64,000 bases of DNA from Sandaracinus amylolyticus (GTDB lineage Bacteria; Myxococcota_A; Polyangia; Polyangiales; Sandaracinaceae), in contig NZ_CP070225.1 of the NCBI RefSeq assembly GCF_021631985.1, forward strand, positions 496,001 through 560,000. The letters are read 5' to 3'. Shown here piece by piece: positions 41,813-51,314 of this stretch (its first letter is position 1; every line of letters begins with the position of its first letter). The notes under the pieces were generated by a model, which did not search any database, was not told the DNA's origin, and saw only the letters and a program-made list of their open reading frames with translations. Both the position numbers and the translations under genes were made by a program.

Positions 41813-43009
41813 TCAGTCCCAGCGGTTCGTCATCGCGTCGAGCGACACGCGGTGCCACACGAACACGCCGCCGTCGCGGTAGTGATCGTGCTGCTCGCCC
41901 GCGCACATCACGTAGCCCTGCAGCGGGTCGCAGTGCGGTGCGCCGAAGAGGTGCCCCGTCTCGTGCACGAGGATGATCTGCGCGCGCTCGCGCGAGAGAT
42001 CGAAGTCGAAGAGCCCGCTCACCTGCACGTCGAGCCAGCCGCACGCCGCGCCGCCGCCCATCTCCTGGGTGAGGCCGACCAGCATGTCGAAGCCGTGGTG
42101 ATCGGGATCGGTGCGTCCCGGGCGGCTCTCGTCGACGTCCCAGTCGCGCGTGAGGCCGAGCTGCGCGCGCGCGTACGCGCCGACCTGCTCGCAGAACCCG
42201 CCGCCCGCTTCGTTCGCGGTGAGCCCGGGCAGCACGTGGAAGAGCTGCCGCACGTTCATCATCTCGTCGAACCCGCCGGGGAACGACTGGTAGGTGCCTC
42301 CGCCCGCGGGATCGAACACCTCGGTCGCGCGGGTGAACGCCTCGTGCAGGAAGACCTCGGGCGCGCGCGTCTCGCCGAGGCGCTGGAAGTACATCGGGTC
42401 GTACACCACCGCGACGAACATCGCGTCGCTCGTCGCGATCGAGAGCGCGCTGCCGGTGAATTCGGTGTCCGCCGCGCCGTTCACGTCGACGCGCGGGATC
42501 GTGTAGTCGCCGCGTCCGAGCGCGAAGCGATCACCGCGCGCCGCGTCGTGGAGGAAGGGTCCGACCTCGAGCGTCGCATCGACGCGGGCACGTGCGGCGA
42601 GATCGATCTCGACGGTGCCGAGCGGGACGTCGGTGAAGTCCGCGAAGCGCGCGCTGGTGACGTGCGGGATCAGCGTGACGCGCCCCGCGACGTCGCCGTG
42701 GTTCTCGACCGTGAGGACCACGCGGAGCGTGTCGCCCTTCGCCGGCGCGCCACCTGCGGCGTTGGTGATCGCGATCGCGACGACGTCGGGGCGCAGCTCG
42801 TCCACGAGCTCACCGCCGGCATCGGGCTCGATGGCCGCGTCGTCGGTGGATGGCGTCGCGGCGTCCCGTGGCGCGGCGTCGGTCGTGGGCACCGCGGCAT
42901 CGCGGGTCTCGGGATCGGTGAGCCGTCCCTCGCATCCGATGACGAGCGCGGTGATCAGGGACGCGACGAGCGTGACGCGAGCGCGGCCGTGCGGCGTGGT
43001 GGCATCCAT
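41813..43009 (-). CDS. metzincin-type metalloprotease lipoprotein
   Basis: A 398-residue lipoprotein: lipobox VIGC (Cys26), a linker rich in Asp/Ala/Pro/Thr (about 35-65), a CARDB-like beta domain (about 70-190, LRVVLTVENHGDVAGRVTLIP), then the protease. The zinc site is HETGHLFGAPH (H349, H353, H359), and GYVMCAGEQ supplies the Met-turn, both hallmarks of metzincins. Catalysis should cleave peptide bonds at the cell surface. Target unknown. The long spacer domain could position the enzyme away from the membrane. Confidence 0.75.
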   Translation of the reverse strand: MDATTPHGRARVTLVASLITALVIGCEGRLTDPETRDAAVPTTDAAPRDAATPSTDDAAIEPDAGGELVDELRPDVVAIAITNAAGGAPAKGDTLRVVLTVENHGDVAGRVTLIPHVTSARFADFTDVPLGTVEIDLAARARVDATLEVGPFLHDAARGDRFALGRGDYTIPRVDVNGAADTEFTGSALSIATSDAMFVAVVYDPMYFQRLGETRAPEVFLHEAFTRATEVFDPAGGGTYQSFPGGFDEMMNVRQLFHVLPGLTANEAGGGFCEQVGAYARAQLGLTRDWDVDESRPGRTDPDHHGFDMLVGLTQEMGGGAACGWLDVQVSGLFDFDLSRERAQIILVHETGHLFGAPHCDPLQGYVMCAGEQHDHYRDGGVFVWHRVSLDAMTNRWD

Positions 43010-43141
43010 CGGATGCCGAGTGGCGCGCGGGCGGGCGATCGGGTCACCGCCGACCCGACGAGCAGTGCTCGGGCGACGACCAGGAGCTCGCGAGCTCCGA
43101 TCGTTCCCACGTCGGCTCTATGGAGGTGGCGTGCGGACACG

Positions 43142-44326
43142 ATGAAGCTGCACATCGCGATGAGCGCGGCCCGGGACGTCGACCGTGCGGCGCGCGAAGC
43201 CGTGCACGAGGCGCTGCGCGACGCGCGCTCCCCCTCGTTCGCGCTCGCGTTCTGCACCGATGCCTACGATCCCGACGCGCTCGCGCGCGCAGTGACCCAC
43301 GAGCTCGGCGAGGTTCCGTGGGCGGGGTGCTGCAGCGCCGGTGTGTTCGCGGGGACGACGCTGGTGCGGCAGGGCGTGGTCGTGGGGGTGCTCGAGGGCG
43401 ACGACGCGACGTACTCGGTCGGCGTCGGTGGGCCGGTCAGCGCCGATCCGCGCGCGGCGGGGGCCACGGCGATGCGGGAGGCGCTCGCGGCATCGCGTCC
43501 CGGCGCGGCGGCACGCCACGGTCGCGTGCACCACGGGTTCCTGCTCTTCCCGGATGCGCTCACCGGGAACGCGGCCGAGGTGATCCGCGGGGCGGTGCAG
43601 GAGTCGGGCGCGGGCGCGGCCTGGGCGGGCGGCGGAGCCGGCGACAACCTCCGGTTCGTGCGCACCGCGCAGTTCGCGGGTGGTCGCGCGTGGCACGACG
43701 CCGTCGTCGCGGTCGCGATCGAGAGCGCGCAGCCCATCGCGGTCGGGAGCCGTCACGGATGGCGTCCGTACGGACCGCCCACGACGGTCACCAGCGCGCA
43801 CGACGTGACGGTCGTCGAGCTCGAGTACCAGCGCGCGTTCGAGATCTACCGGCGCACCGCCGCGGACAATGGCGACGAGGTCGACGAGCAGCGCTTCGCG
43901 GCGTTCGCGATGACGCACCCGCTCGGGATCCCGCAGGCCGATGGCGATCACGTGATCCGCGATCCGCTCGAGGTCGGTCCCGATGGCAGCCTGCGCTGCG
44001 TCGGCGAGGTGCCCGAGGGCGCGATGGTCCGCGTGATGCACGGTGATCGCCACGATCTGTTGGTCGCCGCGCGTGAGGCGGCGGTCGCTGCGCGTGGCGA
44101 GCACCGGCCGCCGGCGGGCGTGCTGGTGTTCGATTGCGTGTCGCGCGCACTGATCCTCGGGAGCGCGATGGAGCGCGAGCTCGAAGCGATCCAGGAGGGC
44201 ATCGGGCTCGGGATCCCGATGATGGGCTGCCTCACGCTGGGCGAGGTCGGTGCGCTCGGAACGACGGCGCCCCAGTTCCAGAACAAGACGGCGGTCGTGA
44301 TGGCGCTGCCGCGAGCGGGCGCATGA
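43142..44326 (+). CDS. FIST-domain sensory protein
   Basis: A 394-residue cytosolic protein with the FIST_N domain (about 30-240: FALAFCTDAYDP, WAGCCSAGVFAG, GFLLFPDALTGN, WAGGGAGDNL) and FIST_C domain (about 245-390: FEIYRRTAADNG, LRCVGEVPEGAMV, VLVFDCVSRALILG, GCLTLGEVGAL). FIST domains are proposed small-ligand (amino acid) sensors. The stop overlaps the histidine kinase start (ATGA), so this is the likely input partner of that kinase. Confidence 0.85.
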   Translation: MKLHIAMSAARDVDRAAREAVHEALRDARSPSFALAFCTDAYDPDALARAVTHELGEVPWAGCCSAGVFAGTTLVRQGVVVGVLEGDDATYSVGVGGPVSADPRAAGATAMREALAASRPGAAARHGRVHHGFLLFPDALTGNAAEVIRGAVQESGAGAAWAGGGAGDNLRFVRTAQFAGGRAWHDAVVAVAIESAQPIAVGSRHGWRPYGPPTTVTSAHDVTVVELEYQRAFEIYRRTAADNGDEVDEQRFAAFAMTHPLGIPQADGDHVIRDPLEVGPDGSLRCVGEVPEGAMVRVMHGDRHDLLVAAREAAVAARGEHRPPAGVLVFDCVSRALILGSAMERELEAIQEGIGLGIPMMGCLTLGEVGALGTTAPQFQNKTAVVMALPRAGA

Positions 44327-46011
44327 GCCTCGATCAACGCACCATCGAAGTGGGCCGGAGCGGGTGCGACGCCGGGGCGCGCGGCGAGGAGGGCCTCGCG
44401 CTCGCGAGCGTGCTGCAGGAGCTCACGGGCGCTGCGCTGGAGCTCTTCGATCCGAGCTGCTCGGCGGACTCGTTCCTCGATCGCCTCGTGGAGCGGCTGG
44501 GGTGCTACGCGGCCCTGCTCTTCGAGATGGGGGCCGCCGGTCGTCCCGAGCTCGCCGGCGCGAGCGGGATCGGCGCGGCCTCGCGCGCGCTTCCGGTCTC
44601 CGACGACGTGTCCGCGGCGATCGCAGTCGGGCGGAGCGAGCCGAAGCTGCCGTACGTCGAGCTCGCGCGGCCCGATCTCCTCGCGTGGCGCTTTCCGATC
44701 GACGTCGCGCGCCTGGGCGATCGTGCGTGCCTGCTCGTCTACTTCGATCGCGCCGCGAGCCTCCCGCTGCAGTACCGCGGGATGGTCGACCGGCTCTGCC
44801 GCATCCTCTCGACCGTGCTCGCGCACCGCGATCTCTTCGCGCGGACGATCGCGAGCGAGCGGCGGCTCGACGAGCGCACGGCGCTGCTCGAGCGCATCGG
44901 CGACGCGTCGAACGTCGGCATCGTCGTCTTCGATCCCGCCGGCGAGCTGCTCTTCTCGAACCAGCGGCTCCTCGAGATGTGGGGGCTCGACGCGTCGATC
45001 GTGCGCCCCTCGCGCGACGGCGTCGTGCAGGCGATCGCGGCGCAGCTGCTCGATCCCGAGGTGCTGCTGAAGTCGGTGCGCGAGAACGAGCGCAACGTCG
45101 AGTCCGAGATCCGCCTCGAGCTGCGGCTGCACGACGGGCGCGTGATCGACGTGCGCTGCGTGCCGGTGCGGGGCAGCGGCGGCGTGTACTACGGGCGCGG
45201 CGTCTACTTCGTCGACGTCAGCGAGCGGAAGCGCGCCGAGGCAGAGCGCGAGCGGCTGCTCGAGACCGAGCGCGCCGCGCGCGAGGCCGCGGAGGACGCG
45301 ATCCGCGCGCGCGACGAGTTCCTGTCGGTGGCGTCGCACGAGCTGCGCACGCCGCTGACCTCGATGCAGCTCGTGGTGCAGTCGCTGCGATCGGCGCGCG
45401 AGCGCGGGGTCGAGATGCCGCCCGAGCGCGCGCTGCAGCTGCTCGAGAACGTCGAGCGTCAGACGCGGAGGCTCGGTCACCTCGTCGACGAGCTGCTCGA
45501 CGTCTCGCGCATCCAGGCCGGTCGCCTGCAGCTCGAGCGAGAGCGCGTGGATCTCGTCACGGTGTGCCGGGACGTGATCGCGCGCTTCGGCGAGGAGTGC
45601 GCGCGCTCGGGGTCGACCATCGCGCTGCACGCGCGCGATCCGGTGCTGGGGCAGTGGGATCGGTCGCGGCTCGATCAGGTGGTCACGAACCTGCTCTCGA
45701 ACGCGCTGAAATTCGGGCGCGGACGGCCGATCGACGTGACCGTCGATCGCACCGGCGACGAGACCTCGGCGCGGCTCGACGTGCAGGATCGCGGCCTGGG
45801 GATCCCGCGCGAGCGGATGGGGCGGCTGTTCCAGCGCTTCGAGCGCGCGGTGTCGTCGCGGCACTACGGCGGGCTGGGGCTCGGCCTCTACATCGCGCGC
45901 TACATCGTCGAGATGCACGGCGGGCACATCGGCATCTCGAGCGAGCCGGGCGTCGGGTCGACGGTGACGGTCGTGCTGCCGCTCGTCGACGAGACGATCA
46001 CTCGAGCGTGA
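44323..46011 (+). CDS. sensor histidine kinase (GAF-PAS-HisKA-HATPase)
   Basis: A 562-residue soluble kinase with no membrane segment. It has a GAF-like domain (about 30-190), a PAS domain (about 195-310, IVVFDPAGELLFSNQRLLEMWG), and HisKA with the phospho-acceptor H339 in SVASHELRTPLT. The ATPase domain has an N-box in VVTNLLSNALKF, G1 DRGLGIP, and G2 YGGLGLGLYI. No receiver domain is attached and no response regulator is adjacent. It is translationally coupled to the FIST protein, which probably feeds it the signal. The last 14 bp overlap the convergent lipoprotein gene. Confidence 0.88.
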   Translation: MSLDQRTIEVGRSGCDAGARGEEGLALASVLQELTGAALELFDPSCSADSFLDRLVERLGCYAALLFEMGAAGRPELAGASGIGAASRALPVSDDVSAAIAVGRSEPKLPYVELARPDLLAWRFPIDVARLGDRACLLVYFDRAASLPLQYRGMVDRLCRILSTVLAHRDLFARTIASERRLDERTALLERIGDASNVGIVVFDPAGELLFSNQRLLEMWGLDASIVRPSRDGVVQAIAAQLLDPEVLLKSVRENERNVESEIRLELRLHDGRVIDVRCVPVRGSGGVYYGRGVYFVDVSERKRAEAERERLLETERAAREAAEDAIRARDEFLSVASHELRTPLTSMQLVVQSLRSARERGVEMPPERALQLLENVERQTRRLGHLVDELLDVSRIQAGRLQLERERVDLVTVCRDVIARFGEECARSGSTIALHARDPVLGQWDRSRLDQVVTNLLSNALKFGRGRPIDVTVDRTGDETSARLDVQDRGLGIPRERMGRLFQRFERAVSSRHYGGLGLGLYIARYIVEMHGGHIGISSEPGVGSTVTVVLPLVDETITRA

Positions 46012-46933
46012 ACGAGTCGAGGTAGCGCTGTGCCCACTCGGGCTCGTTGCCCGAGGGCGCGTAGACGCCGACGTTGTAGATGCGTGCGCCGCGCGTGACG
46101 ATGCGGCCCGCGCCGACCATGCCCGAGCCATCGGTGGCGGCGCATCGGAAGCGCGCCTCGGTCGAGGTCACGCTCGACTCGGTGATCGTCCCCGGAAGCG
46201 CGGCGACCGAGTCGCGCATCGCGGCCTCGGGGGTGCGCGGGAGGATGCCGTCGACGTAGATCGCCGAGAGCTGATTGCCGTCGATCACGCCGTGGAAGCC
46301 GCGGAGGAACGGCTGTGCGCTGCGATCGAAGAGCGGGTCCATCCGCGCCGGTGCGTCGATCGAGAAGCCGCCTTCGCGGTGGCGGATGCGGGTCGCGCCG
46401 AGGCGCGAGCCCTGCGTGAACGACGCGAGCATCGGCCCGGCGAGCGCGGGATCGCCGATGGCAGTGAGCAGGAGGAGCTCGTCGCCGCGGGGGACGAGCG
46501 CGTCGGTCTCGTTGCCGTCGGCACCGAGGCCGGAGAAGAGATGGCCTCCATCGCGCCACGGCGTGTCGGTCGTGAGCTGGAGCCAGCCGGAGGCGCGCAG
46601 CTGCGCGATCGGATCGGGCGAGGTGCGCGGCATGAGCGTGACCCGGACGATGCCGCGCGGCGTCTCGGCGAGGATCACGCGCGTCGTGCGCTCGGCGTTC
46701 GTGAAGGCGCGGGGCAGCGCGGGCATGGCCATCGCCCAGCCGTCGTGCGGCTCGTTGATCCAGATCCAGCCGTCGGGGAGCAGCCATCCCTCGGGCAGCT
46801 CGTCCGAAGGGGTCTCTTCGGTGCGCGCGACGCGCGGCTCGCTCACCGGCTCCTCGGCTCCGCTGCAGGCGGCGACGAGCGCGCCGAGCATGATCGCGGC
46901 GATGCGCGCTCGAGGAAGATCGATCCAGGCCAC
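45998..46933 (-). CDS. hypothetical lipoprotein
   Basis: A 311-residue lipoprotein from GTG 46933; the signal peptide ends VAAC (Cys23). Two similar halves are visible. Each has a 'GWL/GGFSID...P' strand cluster, an 'R.LLAET' or 'LPRTPEAAM' helix and a final 'MLASFT' or 'YLDSFTLE' helix, resembling a duplicated PsbP/Mog1-like or LppX-like fold (inference from pattern). No family is named with confidence. It lies downstream of the tandem 18-bp array. Confidence 0.55.
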   Translation of the reverse strand: MAWIDLPRARIAAIMLGALVAACSGAEEPVSEPRVARTEETPSDELPEGWLLPDGWIWINEPHDGWAMAMPALPRAFTNAERTTRVILAETPRGIVRVTLMPRTSPDPIAQLRASGWLQLTTDTPWRDGGHLFSGLGADGNETDALVPRGDELLLLTAIGDPALAGPMLASFTQGSRLGATRIRHREGGFSIDAPARMDPLFDRSAQPFLRGFHGVIDGNQLSAIYVDGILPRTPEAAMRDSVAALPGTITESSVTSTEARFRCAATDGSGMVGAGRIVTRGARIYNVGVYAPSGNEPEWAQRYLDSFTLE

Positions 46934-46958
46934 GTCGCAGGTACGCGCCCTGCGCGAC

Positions 46959-47066
46959 GAGCTTCCCGAGACGGTTGAGCTTCCGGAGGCGGTTGAGCTT
47001 CCGGAGGCGGTTGAGCTTCCGGAGGCGGTTGAGCTTCCGGAGGCGGTTGAGCTTCCGGAGGCGGTT
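46959..47066. repeat. 18-bp tandem repeat, six copies
   Basis: GAGCTTCCGGAGGCGGTT repeats at 46959, 46977, 46995, 47013, 47031 and 47049. The first copy has two changes and the other five are identical, which indicates recent expansion. It contains a partial CTTCCGGAGG palindrome. It is upstream of the lipoprotein gene on the minus strand. Confidence 0.9.
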
Positions 47067-47072
47067 AAGCGC

Positions 47073-47105
47073 GAAGGCCGGTCAGCGATGCGCTGGCCGG
47101 CCTTC
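47073..47105. terminator. 15-bp hairpin between two tandem arrays
   Basis: GAAGGCCGGTCAGCG pairs with CGCTGGCCGGCCTTC (one G-T type mismatch) around the loop ATG. It lies between the 18-bp and 20-bp arrays, downstream of the minus-strand tRNA-Gly. It may end the tRNA transcript. Confidence 0.6.
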
Positions 47106-47265
47106 GTTCACTGCCTCTTATCGAGGTTCACTGCCTCTTATCGAGGTTCACTGCCTCTTATCGAGGTTCACTGCCTCTTATCGAGGTTCACTGCCTCTTA
47201 TCGAGGTTCACTGCCTCTTATCGAGGTTCACTGCCTCTTATCGAGGTTCACTGCCTCTTATCGAT
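47106..47265. repeat. 20-bp tandem repeat, eight copies
   Basis: GTTCACTGCCTCTTATCGAG occurs eight times head-to-tail (47106-47265). Only the final base of the last copy differs. There are no spacers, so this is not CRISPR. It begins 4 bp past the tRNA-Gly 3' end on the minus strand and would form part of its 3' trailer. Confidence 0.92.
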
Positions 47266-47269
47266 CGAG

Positions 47270-47341
<72 letters not shown>

Positions 47342-47392
47342 GAGGGACGCCCTATCTAGCTCTCCCCCCCGGGAGCGTCAAGGACGTTTTCG

Positions 47393-48952
47393 TCATTCGT
47401 AGCGGACTCCTTCGGCGGGGAGCAGACGCGCCGCCCACCAGCTCGGGAGCAGCGTCGCGACGAGGCAGATCCCGAGCGCGATCAGCACCGTCGTCCCGAA
47501 CTCCGACATGCTCGTTCGCACCGGCACGTGATCGATCAGGTACACGTGCGGATCGAGCGGGAACCGATAGCTCTCGAGCCAGAACGAGACGCCTCCGCCG
47601 AGCGCGAGCCCGATCAGCGTGCCCACGAGCCCGATGATCAGCCCCTGCACCAGGAAGACGACGAGCACGTGCAGGTCGTGCGCGCCCATCGCCTTGAGGA
47701 TCGCGATCTCCCGCTTCTTCTCGAGCACGATCATGATCAGCGTCGCGATCACGTTGAACGCGGCGATGAAGATGATCGTCGCGATCACCAGGCTCAGCAT
47801 CACCTTCTGGATCTCGAGCGCGGTGAAGAGGTTGTGGTTGAGCTCCTGCCAGTCGAGCGTGTGGTAGGGCCCGCCGCCCAGCACGCGCTCGAGGCGGCGC
47901 GAGATCGCCGGTGCCTGCTCGAGGTCGTGCAGTCGGATCTCGACGCCGGTGACGCTGTCGCCGTGATCGAAGAACGCCTGTGCCTCGTAGAGATCGGCGT
48001 ACACGAGGCGCGAGTCGTACTCCTGGAAGCCCGCCTCGAAGATGCCGATCACCCGGAACTCGCGGGAGCGCGGGGTGCGCGCCTCGGCATGGAACATCGA
48101 GGTGTCGAGCCCGGAGAGCGGGCTGATCACGCTCACCCGATCACCGACGTGCAGGTCGAGCGTGCGCGCGAGCGTGGCGCCGACGACCACGCCGGGCAGT
48201 GACTCGGTCGGCGTGACCTGGGCCTCGGTGTCTTCGAAGAGCACGTCCTCGACCGGCCCTTCGCTGGGCGCGGTGTCGGTCCCTTCGAGCGCGGCCTCGG
48301 CCTCCTCGGGCGTCGGCACCCGCACCACCGGGAGCTCGTCGAGCGGCTCGTCGTCCTCGGGCGTCTCTTCCTCGTGGCTCGGCGCGGGCGTGCTCGCCGC
48401 GGACTCGGTCGCGCGCGCCGCGTCCTCGGGCGAGCTCCCGTCCTCGATGCGCTGGAGGAACGCGTCGAGATCGAGGCCCTCGGTGCGCGCGCCCTCTTCG
48501 TCGTCGGGGCGGCGCGGTGGCGCGGCGCCCTCGCGACGCAGCCCTTCGAGCGACCCGTCGACGAGCTGCGTGGGAAGGTCGAGCACCGTGGGCATCGCCA
48601 CCGGATCGACGCCCTTCACCAGCACGCCCGCGATGCGATCGCCGCGCGCGAGCATCATCTCGTTGATGACGAAGGGCGCGGCGCCCGCGACCTCCGGCAT
48701 CTCCATCGCGCGCGCCATCACGTCCTCGTACTCCTCGAAGTCGAGGCCGTACTTCATGACGAGCACGTGCGCGTTGACGCCGAGCACCTTGTTGCGGAAC
48801 TCGACCTGGAAGCCGCTGGTGATCGACATCACCACGAGCAGCGCCGCGACGCCGAGCGCGACGCCCGAGACCGCGATGAAGGTGATGACCGAGACGGTCT
48901 TCTTCTTCTTCGACCGCAGGTAACGCAGGCCGATCGTGAGGGCGTAGTCCAT
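47393..48952 (-). CDS. LolC/LolE-type lipoprotein-releasing ABC permease with acidic insertion
   Basis: A 519-residue permease. It opens with YALTIGLRYLRSKKKKTVSVITFIAVSGVALGVAAL (first membrane segment), has a large periplasmic domain and ends with three membrane segments (about 375-400, 425-455, 485-505). The conserved FNVIATLIMIVLEKKREIAILKAMGA lies between the first two of these. The complex extracts lipoproteins from the inner membrane for outer-membrane sorting. Residues about 141-250 are an insertion rich in Glu, Asp, Ala, Pro and Ser without hydrophobic core, so the protein is about 100 residues longer than usual (about 410). No LolD ATPase is nearby. Confidence 0.82.
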   Translation of the reverse strand: MDYALTIGLRYLRSKKKKTVSVITFIAVSGVALGVAALLVVMSITSGFQVEFRNKVLGVNAHVLVMKYGLDFEEYEDVMARAMEMPEVAGAAPFVINEMMLARGDRIAGVLVKGVDPVAMPTVLDLPTQLVDGSLEGLRREGAAPPRRPDDEEGARTEGLDLDAFLQRIEDGSSPEDAARATESAASTPAPSHEEETPEDDEPLDELPVVRVPTPEEAEAALEGTDTAPSEGPVEDVLFEDTEAQVTPTESLPGVVVGATLARTLDLHVGDRVSVISPLSGLDTSMFHAEARTPRSREFRVIGIFEAGFQEYDSRLVYADLYEAQAFFDHGDSVTGVEIRLHDLEQAPAISRRLERVLGGGPYHTLDWQELNHNLFTALEIQKVMLSLVIATIIFIAAFNVIATLIMIVLEKKREIAILKAMGAHDLHVLVVFLVQGLIIGLVGTLIGLALGGGVSFWLESYRFPLDPHVYLIDHVPVRTSMSEFGTTVLIALGICLVATLLPSWWAARLLPAEGVRYE

Positions 48953-49079
48953 GCGGTGCGGACCGGCGGGTCCTCTATCACGCAGGGCCGGGGAGAGCCA
49001 TCGTGGACCGCCCGTGCTCGGCGTCGCCAGCGAGAGGGCTCTCTCGGCGGGCGCTGGCCGGGCGAGGGCGACCCCCTAT

Positions 49080-50765
49080 ATGCTTGCGAAAGAGATGTAC
49101 CTTCGCTTGGCTGGGCTGCTCGCGGCGTGGGTGGCGCTCGCGGGCTGCCACGAACCCACCACGTTCGATCTCGATGCTGGACCCGCGGACGCGTCCCCAC
49201 CGGGCGCGACCGGGCTCATCGAGATCGAAGGCGCGCCCACGCTCGCGCTCGCGCCTGGTGCGCACGCCGAGTTCGTGGCGCGCTGGACCGATGCCGAGGG
49301 ACGACCGGTCGCGATGCGCGACGTGTCCTTCGCGCTCGACGGTATGGCGCGCGACTCGACGCTCTTCTCGCTCGGAGGGCGCACCGACGAGGACGGTCGC
49401 GTGACCGGGATGGTGATCGCGGGGAGCGAGACCGCGACCTTCCGCCTCCGCGTGGCGGCGCCGGGCGCGCAGGCCGCGTACCTCGAGGTCGCGGTGAGCG
49501 CCGACGGGTTCGGTCGCCTGGTCGTGGCGGTCGAGGGCGGCGATGGGCGCGACATCGCGCAGCGCACGGTGCTCGTGCACCAGTCGACGTCGGCGACCGA
49601 TCGCGTCTCGTGCGACGACGCGCTCACGCGGCGCGAGGCGGATCGATCGCGCACCATCGACGCGCTCGGCGAAGCGGTGTTCGCACCGCTGCCCGCGGCG
49701 CAGCGCTTCACGATCGTCGCGCGCGCGACCAGCAGCGCGTCGTTGATCGTCGCCGAAGGATGCGTCGAGGACGTGATGCTCGAGCCGCTGGGCGACACCC
49801 GCGCGACGGTCACGCTGGTGCCGCGCACGCTCGGCATCGAGGGCGAGTACGACGCGGAGCTCGCGCTGCGCGCGGGGATGGCCCCGAGCCTGGCGGCCGA
49901 CGCGCTCGCGCTCGCGCTCGAGGGCACGGTGGTCGCGAGCGGTGGCGACGCGTCGATGATGCTCGACGCGCTCGAGTCGACGCTGCGCGATCGCGGCGCG
50001 ACCGCCGCGCTCTCCGCGCTCGAGGCCGCGCGCGCGACGGGGAGCGCGGAGCGCGAGCTCGCGACGCGCCTGGCGCTGGACGGCGCGAGCCTGGCGGGCG
50101 GCGCGCGGGTGGTGCTCGAGGAGATCGTCGCGCTGCACCGCGGGCTCGTCGTCGACGGAGTGCTCTTCGTCGCGGGCTCGATGGACGGCCCGGTCGCGTC
50201 GTTCACGCGCGGCGAGGTGCGCCTCGGCGAGGCGGACGCCGATCTCGTGATGATCGATCTGCGCGAGGTGGGCGTCGCTGCGCGCGCGGCCGCCGCGGTG
50301 CGCTGGAACGAGGGGAGCGACGTGCTCCAGCTCGAGTCGATGCGCATCGAGCTGCCGGTCGCGACGCTGCTGGTCTCGGGGATCGAGGCGCTCGCCCGAG
50401 CGCGCGGGCTCGAGAGCGCGGGCGCGCTGATCGCGTCGCACGGCGGGTGCGACGTGCTGCAGGCGTGGATCGCGGAGCAGGACGATCTCGCCACCGCATG
50501 TGGCGCGGATTGCGCGACGGCGGCGTGCGACGCCGTCGGCGGCGCGGTGATGGCGCTCGCGCGCGGTGCGACGGCGCCGCTCGATGCGCTGAGCGCCCGT
50601 GTGGTGCTCGCGGGCCCGCTGTCGACCGAGGACGCCGACGGGAACCTGAGCGTGGACGCTCTGCGCGCCGAGACGCTGAGCGGCTCGTGGCGCAGCGCCG
50701 ACGGGCTCTCCGGCGAGGCCGTCGACGCGACGTTCGGCGGCGCGCGCATCTCGCCGTTGCCGTGA
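49080..50765 (+). CDS. large lipoprotein, first gene of the SLT cluster
   Basis: A 561-residue lipoprotein. The signal peptide from ATG 49080 ends LAGC (Cys23); ATG 49095 is a possible start. An Ig-like region (about 40-150, TLALAPGAHAEFVARWTDAEGRPV) is followed by largely helical, Ala-rich parts. A Cys cluster sits near residue 470 (HGGCDVLQAW, TACGADCATAACDAV). No enzyme motif is seen. The next gene's GTG overlaps its stop, so at least these two are translationally coupled. Confidence 0.6.
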   Translation: MLAKEMYLRLAGLLAAWVALAGCHEPTTFDLDAGPADASPPGATGLIEIEGAPTLALAPGAHAEFVARWTDAEGRPVAMRDVSFALDGMARDSTLFSLGGRTDEDGRVTGMVIAGSETATFRLRVAAPGAQAAYLEVAVSADGFGRLVVAVEGGDGRDIAQRTVLVHQSTSATDRVSCDDALTRREADRSRTIDALGEAVFAPLPAAQRFTIVARATSSASLIVAEGCVEDVMLEPLGDTRATVTLVPRTLGIEGEYDAELALRAGMAPSLAADALALALEGTVVASGGDASMMLDALESTLRDRGATAALSALEAARATGSAERELATRLALDGASLAGGARVVLEEIVALHRGLVVDGVLFVAGSMDGPVASFTRGEVRLGEADADLVMIDLREVGVAARAAAAVRWNEGSDVLQLESMRIELPVATLLVSGIEALARARGLESAGALIASHGGCDVLQAWIAEQDDLATACGADCATAACDAVGGAVMALARGATAPLDALSARVVLAGPLSTEDADGNLSVDALRAETLSGSWRSADGLSGEAVDATFGGARISPLP

Positions 50766-51229
50766 GCGACTCGCGTTATCCGCTCGAAGCGGCGCGCACG
50801 CTGCGCGCCGAGGAGCAGGAGGCGGCACAGCGCGCGCTCGCAGCGGCGATCGCGGCGCACGAGACGGTGCAGCGGGCGCGGGAGCGCGCCGAGGACGCGC
50901 GGCGTGCGCACGTCGCGGAGACCGAGCGCGTCGCGCGTGAAGAGCGGGCGCGCGAGGGGCGCAGCGCGCTCGACCTGGTGCGGCTCGAGGATTGGATGGC
51001 GCGGCGTCGTCGCGAGGAGCGCGCGATGGCGACGAGGGTGAGCGAGGCGCGCGAGAAAGAGCGCGCTGCGGAGCGGGCCGTCGAGGATGCACGTGCCTCG
51101 CTCGCGACGGTGCGCGCCGAGCGCGAAGCGGTCGAGCGACACCACGGCGCGTGGGTCGAGACGCGGCGCCGCACCGCCGAGAAGAAGGAAGAGGACGAGG
51201 CCGACGATCGCGCGTCGCGGCGGCGCTGA
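50762..51229 (+). CDS. FliJ/YscO-like coiled-coil protein
   Basis: A 155-residue protein of almost continuous charged helix (Ala, Glu and Arg), with a heptad rhythm from about residue 10 to 135, for example HETVQRARERAEDARRAHV and EKERAAERAVEDARASL. It begins YPLEAARTLRAEEQ and ends in a basic/acidic tail. Length and pattern resemble FliJ or YscO stalk proteins of secretion ATPases, but no such ATPase is in the window, so the call is structural only. The start is GTG 50762 over the previous stop. Confidence 0.5.
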   Translation: MSDSRYPLEAARTLRAEEQEAAQRALAAAIAAHETVQRARERAEDARRAHVAETERVAREERAREGRSALDLVRLEDWMARRRREERAMATRVSEAREKERAAERAVEDARASLATVRAEREAVERHHGAWVETRRRTAEKKEEDEADDRASRRR

Positions 51230-51314
51230 GCTCGGGAAGCGCGACCCGCGCCCGCCGTGTTGGATGGCGCGGGGAATTTGCCCGGTGCGATCTCGCTCCC
51301 TAGAGTGGCTCTGG

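Noticed and set aside
47106-47265. Eight regularly spaced 20-bp repeats as a CRISPR array
   Set aside because: The copies are contiguous with no spacers, and no cas gene is in the window. It is a simple tandem array.
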